From DAHUXN01 sp963811805 (lineage in GTDB: Bacteria > Acidobacteriota > Terriglobia > Acidiferrales > UBA7541), in contig CAWESU010000001.1 in NCBI GenBank assembly GCA_963811805.1, positions 124,001 to 188,000 of the forward strand: 64,000 nt of DNA, in the 5' to 3' direction. Numbering within the stretch: the first letter of the stretch is position 1; the number at the start of each line of letters is the position of its first letter. The notes under the pieces are model-generated. The model was not told the DNA's origin. It did no database searches and worked only from the letters and a program-made list of their open reading frames with translations. Made by a program: the position numbers and the translations under genes. Shown here piece by piece: positions 43,760 to 53,058 of the stretch.

Positions 43760-45169
43760 TTACGGACTTACGCGCGTCTTGGGCTGCTCGGTACCAAGCA
43801 GCAGCGCCAGCTCATCGAGCGAGCGATTCACCGTTCCTGCGCCGATGGCCAAGATCGCGTCACCGGGTTGGGCTTCACGCAAAAGAATTTCGACGCCCCT
43901 TTGGAGCGTGTTCGAAAAGATGACGTTTTTGTGGCCCGCGGCGGAAATGGCTTCCGCGAGTTTCTGGCCGGTGACGCCATCGATGGGCGCTTCTCCGGCG
44001 GCGTAAATTTCCGAAACGACGAGCACGTCGGCCAAGTTGAAGGCGCGACAGAAATCGTCCCAGAGATGCTTGGTGCGCGTGTAGCGATGCGGCTGGAAGA
44101 GCACCAGGAGGCGCTTGTAATTGCAGCCTCGCGCAGCTTCGAGCGTGGCGCGAATTTCGGCGGGATGATGGCCGTAGTCATCGATCAAAGTGACGCCCGC
44201 GAAGGCGCCTTTGATCTCGAAGCGGCGGCCAACGCCAGCGAACTTGTGGAGGCCTTCGCGAATGAGATCGGCGGGAATGCCGAGATAGAGCGCGACCGCG
44301 GCGGCCGCAGCGGCATTGCGGACGTTATGAATACCGGGCGGCGAAGGCAGGTGGAATTTTCCGAGGTCGTCTCCGTGATAGGTGAGCCGGAAATAACTGT
44401 CGAGGCCGGCGAGCTCGATATCGCTGATGACCAGGTCGGCCTGGTTCGAAACGCCGTAAGTGACGACGGGGCGTTTCACGCCGGGCAAAATGGCCTGGAC
44501 GTTGGGCTCGTCGAGCGAGAGCACGACAGCGCCATAGAACGGGACGCGATTGACGAATTCGAGAAAAGTGGACTGAATTTCCTCGAGCGAATGATATTGG
44601 TCAAGATGCTCGCGGTCGATGGTGGTGACGACAGCGACGACGGGGGCGAGGAGAAGAAAGGAGCGGTCGCTCTCGTCCGCTTCGACGACCATGTAATCGC
44701 CCTGTCCAGCGCGAGCGTTGGTGCCGGCCGCGTTGACGCGGCCGCCGACGACAAACGTGGGATCGAATCCCGCGGCGGCCAAGACGGAAGCAATCAGCGA
44801 AGTGGTGGTGGTTTTACCGTGAGCGCCGGCGACGGCGATTCCATACTTCAGGCGCATCAGCTCGGCGAGCATTTCCGCGCGCGGAATCACTGGGATTTTT
44901 TGTTTGCGGGCTTCGACGATTTCGGGATTGTCGGGACGAACCGCGGAGGACGCCACGACGACCTGCGCGCCATGGACGTTTTGCGCCGCGTGGCCGTTGA
45001 AGATTCTGGCGCCGAGATTGCGGAGGCGCTCGGTGGTGCCGGAGGGCTTGGCGTCAGAGCCAGAGACCGCGTAGCCAAGCGCCAGCAGAACTTCCGCGAT
45101 GCCGCTCATGCCGCTGCCGCCGATGCCGATCAGGTGAATGCGTTGAAAATTGCCGAATGGAATGCTCAT
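43760..45169 (-). CDS. murC: UDP-N-acetylmuramate--L-alanine ligase
   Basis: A 469-residue Mur ligase that adds L-Ala to UDP-MurNAc. It shows GIGGSGMSGIAEVLL at the N-terminus, the ATP loop GAHGKTTTTSL, the ENDE-like acidic Lys region and DDYGHHPAEI. The ATG overlaps the murG stop (ATGA). No ddl or murB follows, unlike many Gram-negative dcw clusters. Confidence 0.98.
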   Translation of the reverse strand: MSIPFGNFQRIHLIGIGGSGMSGIAEVLLALGYAVSGSDAKPSGTTERLRNLGARIFNGHAAQNVHGAQVVVASSAVRPDNPEIVEARKQKIPVIPRAEMLAELMRLKYGIAVAGAHGKTTTTSLIASVLAAAGFDPTFVVGGRVNAAGTNARAGQGDYMVVEADESDRSFLLLAPVVAVVTTIDREHLDQYHSLEEIQSTFLEFVNRVPFYGAVVLSLDEPNVQAILPGVKRPVVTYGVSNQADLVISDIELAGLDSYFRLTYHGDDLGKFHLPSPPGIHNVRNAAAAAAVALYLGIPADLIREGLHKFAGVGRRFEIKGAFAGVTLIDDYGHHPAEIRATLEAARGCNYKRLLVLFQPHRYTRTKHLWDDFCRAFNLADVLVVSEIYAAGEAPIDGVTGQKLAEAISAAGHKNVIFSNTLQRGVEILLREAQPGDAILAIGAGTVNRSLDELALLLGTEQPKTRVSP

Positions 45170-46296
45170 TTGCGAACAACCCCCTCGATGATGTCCACGA
45201 TATCGACGACGGCTCGCGGACGACCGAGCGCATGCGCGCGCTCTTCGATCTCCTCGATTTTGGGGGGCTGGTCCAAAAGGGAAAGAATTTCGTTGGCCAG
45301 GCGCTGCGGCTTCAGCTGCTCCTGCGGAATCACGCGCCCGGCGCCGGATTGCGCCATGAACTGGGCATTGCGAAGCTGATGACTGTCTGTAGCGGCACCG
45401 AAAGGGATGAAGATGGCGGCACGCCCAGCGGCGGCAATTTCAGCCACCGTGATGGCGCCTGACCGGCAAACGATCAGGTCGGCCTGTGCAAACCTTTCCG
45501 CCATGTTCCCGATGAAGGGGCTAACCTCCGCATTGAATTCGAGCCGAGCATAGGCTTCGCGAACCGCATTATAGTCGTGTTCGCCGGTCTGATGCACGAC
45601 GAAAAGCTGATTTTTTTTCGGGACGAGCAGGCCCAGGGCGCCGATCATGGCTTCGTTGATGGAGTGGGCGCCGCGGCTGCCGCCGGTGACGAGGAGCGTG
45701 AACGGGGAGCGGTGCGGACGATGCCGCGGCGCACTGAAAAACTCAGCGCGCACGGGATTGCCGGTGGCGGTTGCCTTGGCGCCAAAGCGCGCGGCTGTTT
45801 CCGGGAAGCCCGTGGCGATGCGCGTGGAGAAGCGCGCCAGCATGCGATTGGTGAAACCGGGCTCGCGATTGGGCTCGAAAAGGACGGTGGGCACGCCGCG
45901 CATCGCCGCGAGCAGCATCACCGGGCCGGACGCGTAGCCGCCGACGCCGAACGCGGCGCTGAATTCGAATTCGTGGCGGCGGAGAATTTCCGCGGAGTCC
46001 CAAAAACCGAAGCCGAGCGTCGCGACATTGCGAACGAATTTCATTCCGCCAATTCCCTTCAGGCCTGCGACACGAATCGTCTCGAGCGGCAGGCCCGCTT
46101 TCGGCACTAGTTTCGCTTCGAGTCCGTTTTGCGTGCCAACCATCAAGACTTCCCTCTTGCTTTCGGCGCTCGCGTCCGCGCCCGGACTTGCATTTGCCGC
46201 ACCGCGGCGCAGCCACTCTTGCGCGACGGCGATGGCCGGAAAAACGTGGCCGCCAGTCCCTCCACCGGCAATGAGCAGCTTTCTCGTGTCGGCCAT
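45166..46296 (-). CDS. murG: UDP-GlcNAc transferase to lipid I (MurG)
   Basis: A 376-residue peripheral inner-membrane glycosyltransferase that makes lipid II. Motifs: GGGTGGHVFPAIA, GVGGYASGP, TGGSRGAHSINEA and a C-terminal ATDSHQLRNA region. It ends in a 4-bp overlap with murC and begins 10 bp after ftsW. Confidence 0.97.
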   Translation of the reverse strand: MADTRKLLIAGGGTGGHVFPAIAVAQEWLRRGAANASPGADASAESKREVLMVGTQNGLEAKLVPKAGLPLETIRVAGLKGIGGMKFVRNVATLGFGFWDSAEILRRHEFEFSAAFGVGGYASGPVMLLAAMRGVPTVLFEPNREPGFTNRMLARFSTRIATGFPETAARFGAKATATGNPVRAEFFSAPRHRPHRSPFTLLVTGGSRGAHSINEAMIGALGLLVPKKNQLFVVHQTGEHDYNAVREAYARLEFNAEVSPFIGNMAERFAQADLIVCRSGAITVAEIAAAGRAAIFIPFGAATDSHQLRNAQFMAQSGAGRVIPQEQLKPQRLANEILSLLDQPPKIEEIEERAHALGRPRAVVDIVDIIEGVVRK

Positions 46297-46306
46297 ACGC
46301 GAGAAC

Positions 46307-47416
46307 TTAAACTGCTTCCGCGTGCTGGCTGATGTTCAAGAGCACGCCGGTGGCCAGCAGCATCACCAGCAAACTTGAACCGCCGTAGCTGATGAACGGC
46401 AGCGGAATCCCTTTGGTCGGCATCAGGCCGAGAACGACGCTGAGATTGACCAGCGCCTGGCCGGCGACGAGCGTGGTGATTCCCAGCGCCAGCAGGCGGC
46501 CGAAAACGTCGGGCGCACGAAACGCGGCGCGAAATCCGCGCCAGGCGTAGACGCCGAAGAGCGCAACGATGACGAGCGCGCCGATGAAGCCGAGTTCCTC
46601 GCAAGTGACCGCGAAAATGAAGTCGGTATGCGCCTCGGGCAGATAAAAAAGTTTTTGCTTGCTCTCCATCAAGCCGACGCCGCTGAGGCCGCCGGAGCCG
46701 ACGGCGATGAGCGATTGCAAAAGCTGAAAGCCGCGGCCTTGCGGGTCGGCATCGGGCGAAAAGAAAGCCAGGACGCGATCGTAGCGATATTGCGCATGGA
46801 TAATCAGCAGCCAGATCGCGGGCACGGCGGCAGCGGCCAGTCCGGCGATGTATTTCATCGACAAGCCCGCTTCAAAGAGCATGGCGACGGCTACGAGGAA
46901 AATCATGCAGGAGGTGCCGAGGTCCGGCTCGCGAAGAATGAGAGCAAGCATCACGACCACCGGGCCGAGGGCGGGGAGAAGCGTGTGCTTCCAATCGTTG
47001 ACGCCAACGCCGCCGGGCCGCGAGCGCAATTCCAAAAACCAAGCGAAATACAAAATCACGACAAGCTTGGCAAACTCGGAGGGCTGCAGGCTGAGGGGCC
47101 CGGCGTGAATCCAGCGATGCGTGGCGTGGGTGCGGTCGAGGAACAGAACGCCGATAAGCATGAGCAATGTGAGCGCGATGCTGGGATAAATGATGCGCGG
47201 CTGGCGGAGCTTGCGATAATCGAAATTCATCGAGCGAATCATTCCAAACAGGCCAAGAGCGAGGAAGACGAGCTGGCGCTCGAGAAAGACGTAGCCGTTG
47301 CCGTACATTTGCTTGGCGGTGACGGCGGAGGCGCTGAAGACCATCACTACGCCGATGAGGCAAAGCGCCAGCGTCACGTAGAATAATTTGCGATCGGGCT
47401 GCAAACTTCGCGGCAT
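46307..47416 (-). CDS. ftsW: Lipid II polymerase FtsW (SEDS family)
   Basis: A 369-residue protein with about ten membrane segments and SEDS motifs (RWIHAGPLSLQPSEFAKL; the GIPLPFISYGGSSLL signature near the C-terminus). It polymerises septal glycan with FtsI. ATG 47416 is chosen as the start of the hydrophobic body, 7 bp after the murD stop; an open frame extends to 47494 within murD. Confidence 0.96.
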   Translation of the reverse strand: MPRSLQPDRKLFYVTLALCLIGVVMVFSASAVTAKQMYGNGYVFLERQLVFLALGLFGMIRSMNFDYRKLRQPRIIYPSIALTLLMLIGVLFLDRTHATHRWIHAGPLSLQPSEFAKLVVILYFAWFLELRSRPGGVGVNDWKHTLLPALGPVVVMLALILREPDLGTSCMIFLVAVAMLFEAGLSMKYIAGLAAAAVPAIWLLIIHAQYRYDRVLAFFSPDADPQGRGFQLLQSLIAVGSGGLSGVGLMESKQKLFYLPEAHTDFIFAVTCEELGFIGALVIVALFGVYAWRGFRAAFRAPDVFGRLLALGITTLVAGQALVNLSVVLGLMPTKGIPLPFISYGGSSLLVMLLATGVLLNISQHAEAV

Positions 47417-47423
47417 GCTTGCT

Positions 47424-48818
47424 TTATCCTCTCCTCGTTGAATTCTGCAGAGCGCTTTCGGCGGCAAGGCGCGCGACAATTTCCTTGAATTCACGCCCGC
47501 GCGCTTCGAAATTTTCGTACTGATCGAAACTGGCGCAGGCGGGTGCGAGGAGCACCGTATCGCCGGGCTTGGCGAGTTCGAGCGCGGCGGTCACGGCGCG
47601 TTCGAGGGTGCCGGCGTGCTGCATTTGGACGGCGCCTTCGAGTTCCGAGGCGATTTTGTCCGCTGCCGCGCCAATTAGCAGAACGAGCTTCGCTTTTTGC
47701 CGCAACGGCTCGCGCAGTGGCGAGTACGGGCTGCCTTTGTCTTTTCCGCCCAGAATGACAAAGAGCGAGCCAGGAAAAGCTTCGATGGCTTTGAGGGTGG
47801 CGTCGACGTTCGTGGCTTTGGAATCGTTGTAGAAACCGACCCCGCCAATGTCGGCGACGAATTCCAGGCGATGCTCCACGCCCGGAAAAGTCCGCACCGC
47901 TGCTTCGATGGCATCAGTGGGCGCGCCGGCCAGAATCGCCGCCGTGGAAGCAGCTAGAACGTTCTCCAAGTTATGCTCGCCGCGCAGCGGGATATCGCTC
48001 CGACGCATCAACACGCTTTCGTTGCCCTCCCGGCGAAAGAGAATTTGCTCGCCGCGCAGAAATGTCCCGGCCGCCAGACGCTTCTCGCGGCTGAACCAGA
48101 ATATTTGCCCGTGCGCGGGGCCGCGCTGCGCGACTTGAGGGTCATCGGCGTTGAGCACGGCGGCATCGCGATCGAGCATGTTCTGAAACAATTTTTGCTT
48201 GGCGCGCGCGTATTCTTCAAACGAGCCGTGGCGGTCGATGTGGTCCGGCGTTAGGTTGAGCAGCACGCCGACGTCGGGGCGAAACGCGTCGATGGTTTCG
48301 AGCTGAAAGCTGCTGACCTCCGCAACGGTGACGGTCGAGTCGCTCGAAGCCTCGACTCGCGCGAGCAGGGGCGTGCCGATGTTGCCGCCGACCAGGACAG
48401 GGATCTTTGCCGATTGCAGGATATGGCCCACCAGCGCGGTGGTGGTCGTTTTTCCGTTGGAGCCGGTAATGGCGACGAGTTTCCCGCGTAGCAGCCGCCA
48501 GGCCAGCTCAATTTCGCTCCATACCGGAATGCCGCGATTGCGCGCCAGTTCCAAGCCGGATAATTTCGCCGGCACTCCGGGGCTGACGATGATGAGATCC
48601 TGATTCACGAAAATTTCAGGGCGCGAGACACCGAACTCCAGCGTTACTCCGGCAGCGCGTAATTTCTCCGCCGTGCTCGCCAGCGCCGTTTCCGGCTTTT
48701 CGTCAATTCCGGTCACACGAGAGCCATACGCCGCGCAGAAAAGCGAGACGACGAGTCCTGTTCGCGCCAGTCCAACGACCAGCACGCGCTTGCCCTCGAG
48801 ATCGACACCCAACCGCAC
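47424..48818 (-). CDS. murD: UDP-MurNAc-L-Ala--D-glutamate ligase
   Basis: A 464-residue Mur ligase adding D-Glu. It has VLVVGLARTGLVVSLF, the ATP loop GSNGKTTTTALVGHIL, the NLTPDHIDRHGSFEEYARAK stretch and YNDSKATNVDATLKAIEAF. It lies between mraY and ftsW. Confidence 0.98.
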   Translation of the reverse strand: MRLGVDLEGKRVLVVGLARTGLVVSLFCAAYGSRVTGIDEKPETALASTAEKLRAAGVTLEFGVSRPEIFVNQDLIIVSPGVPAKLSGLELARNRGIPVWSEIELAWRLLRGKLVAITGSNGKTTTTALVGHILQSAKIPVLVGGNIGTPLLARVEASSDSTVTVAEVSSFQLETIDAFRPDVGVLLNLTPDHIDRHGSFEEYARAKQKLFQNMLDRDAAVLNADDPQVAQRGPAHGQIFWFSREKRLAAGTFLRGEQILFRREGNESVLMRRSDIPLRGEHNLENVLAASTAAILAGAPTDAIEAAVRTFPGVEHRLEFVADIGGVGFYNDSKATNVDATLKAIEAFPGSLFVILGGKDKGSPYSPLREPLRQKAKLVLLIGAAADKIASELEGAVQMQHAGTLERAVTAALELAKPGDTVLLAPACASFDQYENFEARGREFKEIVARLAAESALQNSTRRG

Positions 48819-48822
48819 GTCC

Positions 48823-49956
48823 TTACCTCAGTTTCAAAGTGGTCAGCGAAAAAAGCGCGAAGACCAGCGCCGCAATCCAAAAGCGCACGATGATTTTCGA
48901 TTCGCTCCAACCCAGCAGCTCGAAATGATGATGCAGCGGGGCCATGCGAAAAACACGCTTGCCGCGCAACTTGAACGAACCAACTTGAATGATCACGGAA
49001 AGCGCTTCAACCACGAATATGCCACCGATGAACAGCAGCAGAATTTCCTGCTTGATGATGACCGCGGTCACGCCGATGACTCCGCCCAGCGCCAGGGAGC
49101 CCACGTCACCCATGAACATCTCCGCGGGATGGGCGTTGTACCAAAGGAAGCCGAGCGACGCGCCGACGACGGAGCCGCAGAAAATCGTGAGTTCACCGAC
49201 CTCGGGAATTCTCTGGATGTCCAGGTATTCCGCGAACCGGGCGTGGCTGCTGATGTATGTCAAGATGGTGAGCGCGCCAGCCGCTACGACCACGCATCCG
49301 ATGGCCAGCCCGTCCAGGCCGTCGGTCAAATTGACGGCATTCGAGGCGCCGACGATGACGAATACGAGGAACACCACAAACGGCAAAAACGCCAACGGCC
49401 AGATGTAGGTGTGCACAAGAAGTGAGCGAACCACCAAATCAGGATGGAGTTTCTTGAAAAAGGGCACGCTCAATTCCGTCGAGTATGCGCCGTGTTGCTG
49501 CAGCGCCAGAAGAACTGCTCCCACGGCGACGCAGGTCAGCACTTGATAGAAGAATTTTGTCCTGGGACTCAGGCCCATGCTGCGCTTGCGCACCACTTTG
49601 TTGTAATCGTCGAGAAAGCCAATAATCGCGAAGGCCACGGTGGCGCCCATGGCTAGCAGAGCGTAAGGGCTGCGCAAGTCGGCCCAGAGCAGCGTGGGCA
49701 CGACGATGGCGGCAACGACGAGCACACCGCCCATGGTGGGCGTGCCAGCTTTGGCTTGGTGCCGCTTGGGCCCTTCCTCACGGATATATTGGCCGATTTG
49801 CAACTGGCGCAGGCGGCGAATGGTCCATGGGCCAAAGGCAAGAGTGAGAAACAGTGCGGTCAAGCTCGCGAGCGCCGTGCGCACAGTGATGTAGCGGAAC
49901 ACGTTGAGCGGGCTGTAATGCGGGCGGAGGATTTCGACGAAAAGGTAGTAAAGCAT
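48823..49956 (-). CDS. mraY: Phospho-MurNAc-pentapeptide transferase (MraY)
   Basis: A protein of about 377 residues with ten membrane helices that makes lipid I on undecaprenyl phosphate. Motifs: GTPTMGGVL, FLDDYNKV, NAVNLTDGLDGLA, MGDVGSLALGG and PLHHHFELLGW. ATG 49956 begins one base after the murF stop; the TTG at 49980 is less likely. Confidence 0.98.
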   Translation of the reverse strand: MLYYLFVEILRPHYSPLNVFRYITVRTALASLTALFLTLAFGPWTIRRLRQLQIGQYIREEGPKRHQAKAGTPTMGGVLVVAAIVVPTLLWADLRSPYALLAMGATVAFAIIGFLDDYNKVVRKRSMGLSPRTKFFYQVLTCVAVGAVLLALQQHGAYSTELSVPFFKKLHPDLVVRSLLVHTYIWPLAFLPFVVFLVFVIVGASNAVNLTDGLDGLAIGCVVVAAGALTILTYISSHARFAEYLDIQRIPEVGELTIFCGSVVGASLGFLWYNAHPAEMFMGDVGSLALGGVIGVTAVIIKQEILLLFIGGIFVVEALSVIIQVGSFKLRGKRVFRMAPLHHHFELLGWSESKIIVRFWIAALVFALFSLTTLKLR

Positions 49957-49957
49957 C

Positions 49958-51427
49958 TCAGCCGTTCCTCTCGCGCGCAACCTGAGCCACTTCGGTACGC
50001 GTCTCGGCCATCGTGAACTTCCCGCGCAGCGCGGCGGCGATGGATTCCATATGCACGCCGCGGGAGCCTTTGACCAGCACCAAGTCTCCGGGCGCGACGA
50101 ACTCCACCAGCTTCCGCGCAGCTTCTTCGGACGAAGCGAACATTTGCGTCAGCTCCGCTGGATAACCAGCTTCAATGGCCCCCTGCACGATTCGTTCCGC
50201 GTCGCCGGCGACGCCAAAAATCCAGTCGATTTCGCGGTTTGCCGCTGCGTATTTGCCGGTTTTCTCGTGCAACTCGCCCGAAGCCGGGCCGAGCTCGCGC
50301 ATTTCGCCGGCCACCAGAATGCGCCGGCGGTAGCCCGGGGTGGCCACAAGCAGGTCGATCATGCGTTCGAGCGCCATGGGATTGGAATTGTAGCAGTCGT
50401 TAATCACGGCAAATCCGGCCGCGAATTTCAGGAATTCGCCGCGCATCGACCCCGGTTGAAGCGCCGGAAGTGCTTTCTTTGCAATGGCGGCGGTGATTCC
50501 CCATTCGCTGGCGGCGGCGAGAGCGGCAAGGGCGTTCAAGACGTTATGACGGCCCGCGAGAGGCAGGTGCAGCCGCGTCAGTTCCTCCGGGCTTTCGTAA
50601 TCGAACGCGGAGCCTTCCATGCCGCAGTCTTCGATGTTTTCTGCCCGGAATTCGGCCGTTTCCGACAGGCCAAAGCGCAAAACGCGGCCGCGGAAACCCT
50701 CTGCGAATTTCGACACCCGCGGGTCGTCGGCGTTGAGCACGGCGACTGGTGCTGCGCCTCCGAGGCCCTCGATTAGCTCGCGTTTGGCTAGCGCAATTTC
50801 ATCCACCGAGGAAAAAAATTCCAGGTGAACGGGCGCGACATTGGTCACCACGCCCACGTCCGGCCGGGCAATTTCGGCCAGGCGCGCCAGTTCGCCACGA
50901 TGGGACATGCCCAGTTCGACGACCGCGGCATCGTGTTCGTCGGTGAGGCGAAAAAGCGTGAGCGGCAAGCCGTATTCGTTATTCAGATTCCCCTCGGACT
51001 TCAAAACGCGAAACCGCGCGGCCAGCAACGCCGCAAGAATTTCCTTGGTAGTTGTTTTCCCCGCGGAACCCGTAACCGCAGCGATGCGCCGTCCCGGCTT
51101 GGCTTTGCGCCACTGGCCGCAGTAAACGCGCGCGAGTTCCTGGAGTCCGCGCAGCGTATCTTCGACAACCAGGAGCTTGCCGCGAATTTCTTCGGGATAG
51201 TGTCCGGCGCGGCCTGCCTCCACCACGGCCGCCGCGGCTCCGCGCTCGAAAGCGGCAGTGACGAAATCGTGGCCATCGAATCGCGGGCCGCGAATGGCGA
51301 CAAAGAGCTCTCCACGCTGGACGGTTCGCGAGTCAATCGAGACGCCGGCCAGCCCGGCCAGGGAATCGGCAAGCGGGGGAGTTGAAACACCCAGAGCATT
51401 CGCCACGTCTGCCACCGTCCACCGCAT
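49958..51427 (-). CDS. murF: UDP-MurNAc-tripeptide--D-Ala-D-Ala ligase
   Basis: A 489-residue Mur ligase that completes the pentapeptide. It shows GSAGKTTTKEILAALL, NEYGLPLTLFRL, ELGMSHRGELARLAEIARP and the DCYNSNPMALERMIDLL segment. It follows murE and runs into mraY. Confidence 0.98.
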   Translation of the reverse strand: MRWTVADVANALGVSTPPLADSLAGLAGVSIDSRTVQRGELFVAIRGPRFDGHDFVTAAFERGAAAAVVEAGRAGHYPEEIRGKLLVVEDTLRGLQELARVYCGQWRKAKPGRRIAAVTGSAGKTTTKEILAALLAARFRVLKSEGNLNNEYGLPLTLFRLTDEHDAAVVELGMSHRGELARLAEIARPDVGVVTNVAPVHLEFFSSVDEIALAKRELIEGLGGAAPVAVLNADDPRVSKFAEGFRGRVLRFGLSETAEFRAENIEDCGMEGSAFDYESPEELTRLHLPLAGRHNVLNALAALAAASEWGITAAIAKKALPALQPGSMRGEFLKFAAGFAVINDCYNSNPMALERMIDLLVATPGYRRRILVAGEMRELGPASGELHEKTGKYAAANREIDWIFGVAGDAERIVQGAIEAGYPAELTQMFASSEEAARKLVEFVAPGDLVLVKGSRGVHMESIAAALRGKFTMAETRTEVAQVARERNG

Positions 51428-51484
51428 CGCGTCTCCACAGGGCTGGAGGTCACTGTTTCCAAGTAAACTTTTCGAATCCCTACT

Positions 51485-52978
51485 TCAATTGCTCGTCGCA
51501 CCATAGCCGTGCCCGCGCAGGACGCGGCGAGCGACTTCGCGATCGTCAAATTCGACGGGCCCGTCGCGAAGAACTTGATAGGTTTCATGTCCTTTGCCGG
51601 CGAGCAAAACAATGTCGCCGGGCTTGGCCTCATTCACGACAATCTCGATGGCTTTCTCGCGGTCCGCCTCGATGAAGTATTTAGCACCGGTTTTTTGCAG
51701 GCCGACGAGCACGTCGTTGATGATGCGTAGCGGGTCTTCGCTGCGCGGATTGTCGCTGGTCAAGACCACGATGTCGCTCAAGGTTCCGGCTGCTTCGCCC
51801 ATGAGCGGGCGCTTGGTGCGGTCGCGATCGCCGCCCGCGCCGAAGAGCGTGATGATGCGGTTGTTCGCGGACAATTCGCGCGCGGTCGAAATCAGATTGC
51901 GCAGCGCGTCGTCGGTGTGCGCGTAATCGACAATCACCAAGAAAGGCTGGCCCGCAGCGATGCGCTCGAACCTGCCGGGAACAGCATCCAGGTCGCGGAT
52001 GCCGCGTTCGATAGCGGCGCTGTTTACATCGAGAGCGATTCCCGCGCCGATCGCTGCAAGAATGTTGTACACATTGATTTTTCCGACCAGCCGCGATTGC
52101 ACTTCGATTTTTCCGACCGGCGTTTGCGCCGTGAATTCCAGGCCGGAAAACGCGAGCGGATATTTCGGCGCCTTGATCTGCGCGCCATTTTTCAGGCCGT
52201 AGGTGAAGGTGCGCAGCGCAATTCCTTCGAGTTGTTTTCCGTACGGATCGTCGGCGTTGATAACGCCTACGTCCGCGGGGCCCGCTCCGGTGCCTTGGAA
52301 CAAGCGGCGTTTGGCAGCGAAGTATTCTTCGAAGGATTTGTGATAATCGAGATGGTCGCGCGTCAAATTCGTGAAAACGGCCGTGGCAAAATGGCAGCCC
52401 CACAAGCGGTCCATGGCCAAAGCGTGGGAGCTTGTTTCCATCACGACGGCTTTGCCGCTTTCGTCGCGCACTTCCGCGAACATCTGCTGTAAATCGAGCG
52501 ATTCGGGGGTGGTGTTGACGGCTTCACGGCGTCCGCGCGGCGTGCGCGCACCGATGGTGCCGATCAGGCCGGTGCGTACTCCGCCAGCGTGCAGAATTGA
52601 ATCGACCAGATAAGTTGTCGTGGTCTTCCCATTCGTTCCGGTGACACCGACGAGCTTCAGAGTTTTCGCGGGATGGGAGTAGAAATTTGCGGACGCTGTT
52701 GCCAGCACGCGCCGCTGCGCGCCGGGCTGGATCTGGACCCAGGCAATTTGGCTAGGAACTTGCGTGCTGCGCGGCGCTTCGCTGGCGATGGCTGTGGCAC
52801 CACGCTCGAGCGCGCTGGCGACATATTTGTTTCCGTCCTCTTTTTCGCCTTTCAATGCGAAGAAGAGTGCGCCGGGCTTCGCTTTTCTGCTGTCATAGAT
52901 GATGGAACGAATCTCGAGCTCGTTCGAACCGCGAATCGCGGCGATTTCCGCGCCGGTAAACAAGTCCCCCAATTTCAT
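51485..52978 (-). CDS. murE: UDP-MurNAc-L-Ala-D-Glu--meso-diaminopimelate ligase
   Basis: A 497-residue Mur ligase. ATP loop GTNGKTTTTYLVDSIL; the DNPRSEDP motif marks addition of meso-diaminopimelate rather than lysine, in line with a Gram-negative wall. Start ATG 52978 is preferred to 52999 because the MurE body starts at MKLGDLF. It lies 80 bp after ftsI. Confidence 0.96.
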   Translation of the reverse strand: MKLGDLFTGAEIAAIRGSNELEIRSIIYDSRKAKPGALFFALKGEKEDGNKYVASALERGATAIASEAPRSTQVPSQIAWVQIQPGAQRRVLATASANFYSHPAKTLKLVGVTGTNGKTTTTYLVDSILHAGGVRTGLIGTIGARTPRGRREAVNTTPESLDLQQMFAEVRDESGKAVVMETSSHALAMDRLWGCHFATAVFTNLTRDHLDYHKSFEEYFAAKRRLFQGTGAGPADVGVINADDPYGKQLEGIALRTFTYGLKNGAQIKAPKYPLAFSGLEFTAQTPVGKIEVQSRLVGKINVYNILAAIGAGIALDVNSAAIERGIRDLDAVPGRFERIAAGQPFLVIVDYAHTDDALRNLISTARELSANNRIITLFGAGGDRDRTKRPLMGEAAGTLSDIVVLTSDNPRSEDPLRIINDVLVGLQKTGAKYFIEADREKAIEIVVNEAKPGDIVLLAGKGHETYQVLRDGPVEFDDREVARRVLRGHGYGATSN

Positions 52979-53058
52979 GGTTCGCTTTGCGACTGCCACG
53001 CCTCCACCCTTCGGCCCGGACTTTCCACTGCTGCTCGAATGTGATCCCTTTAGCCCTA

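Noticed and set aside
43196..45379. A 727-codon plus-strand open frame opposite ftsQ and murC
   Set aside because: It is antisense to two conserved genes and arises from GC-rich codon use; it has no recognisable domain, ribosome site or membrane feature. Many other long antisense frames in the dcw and Kdo regions were dropped for the same reason.
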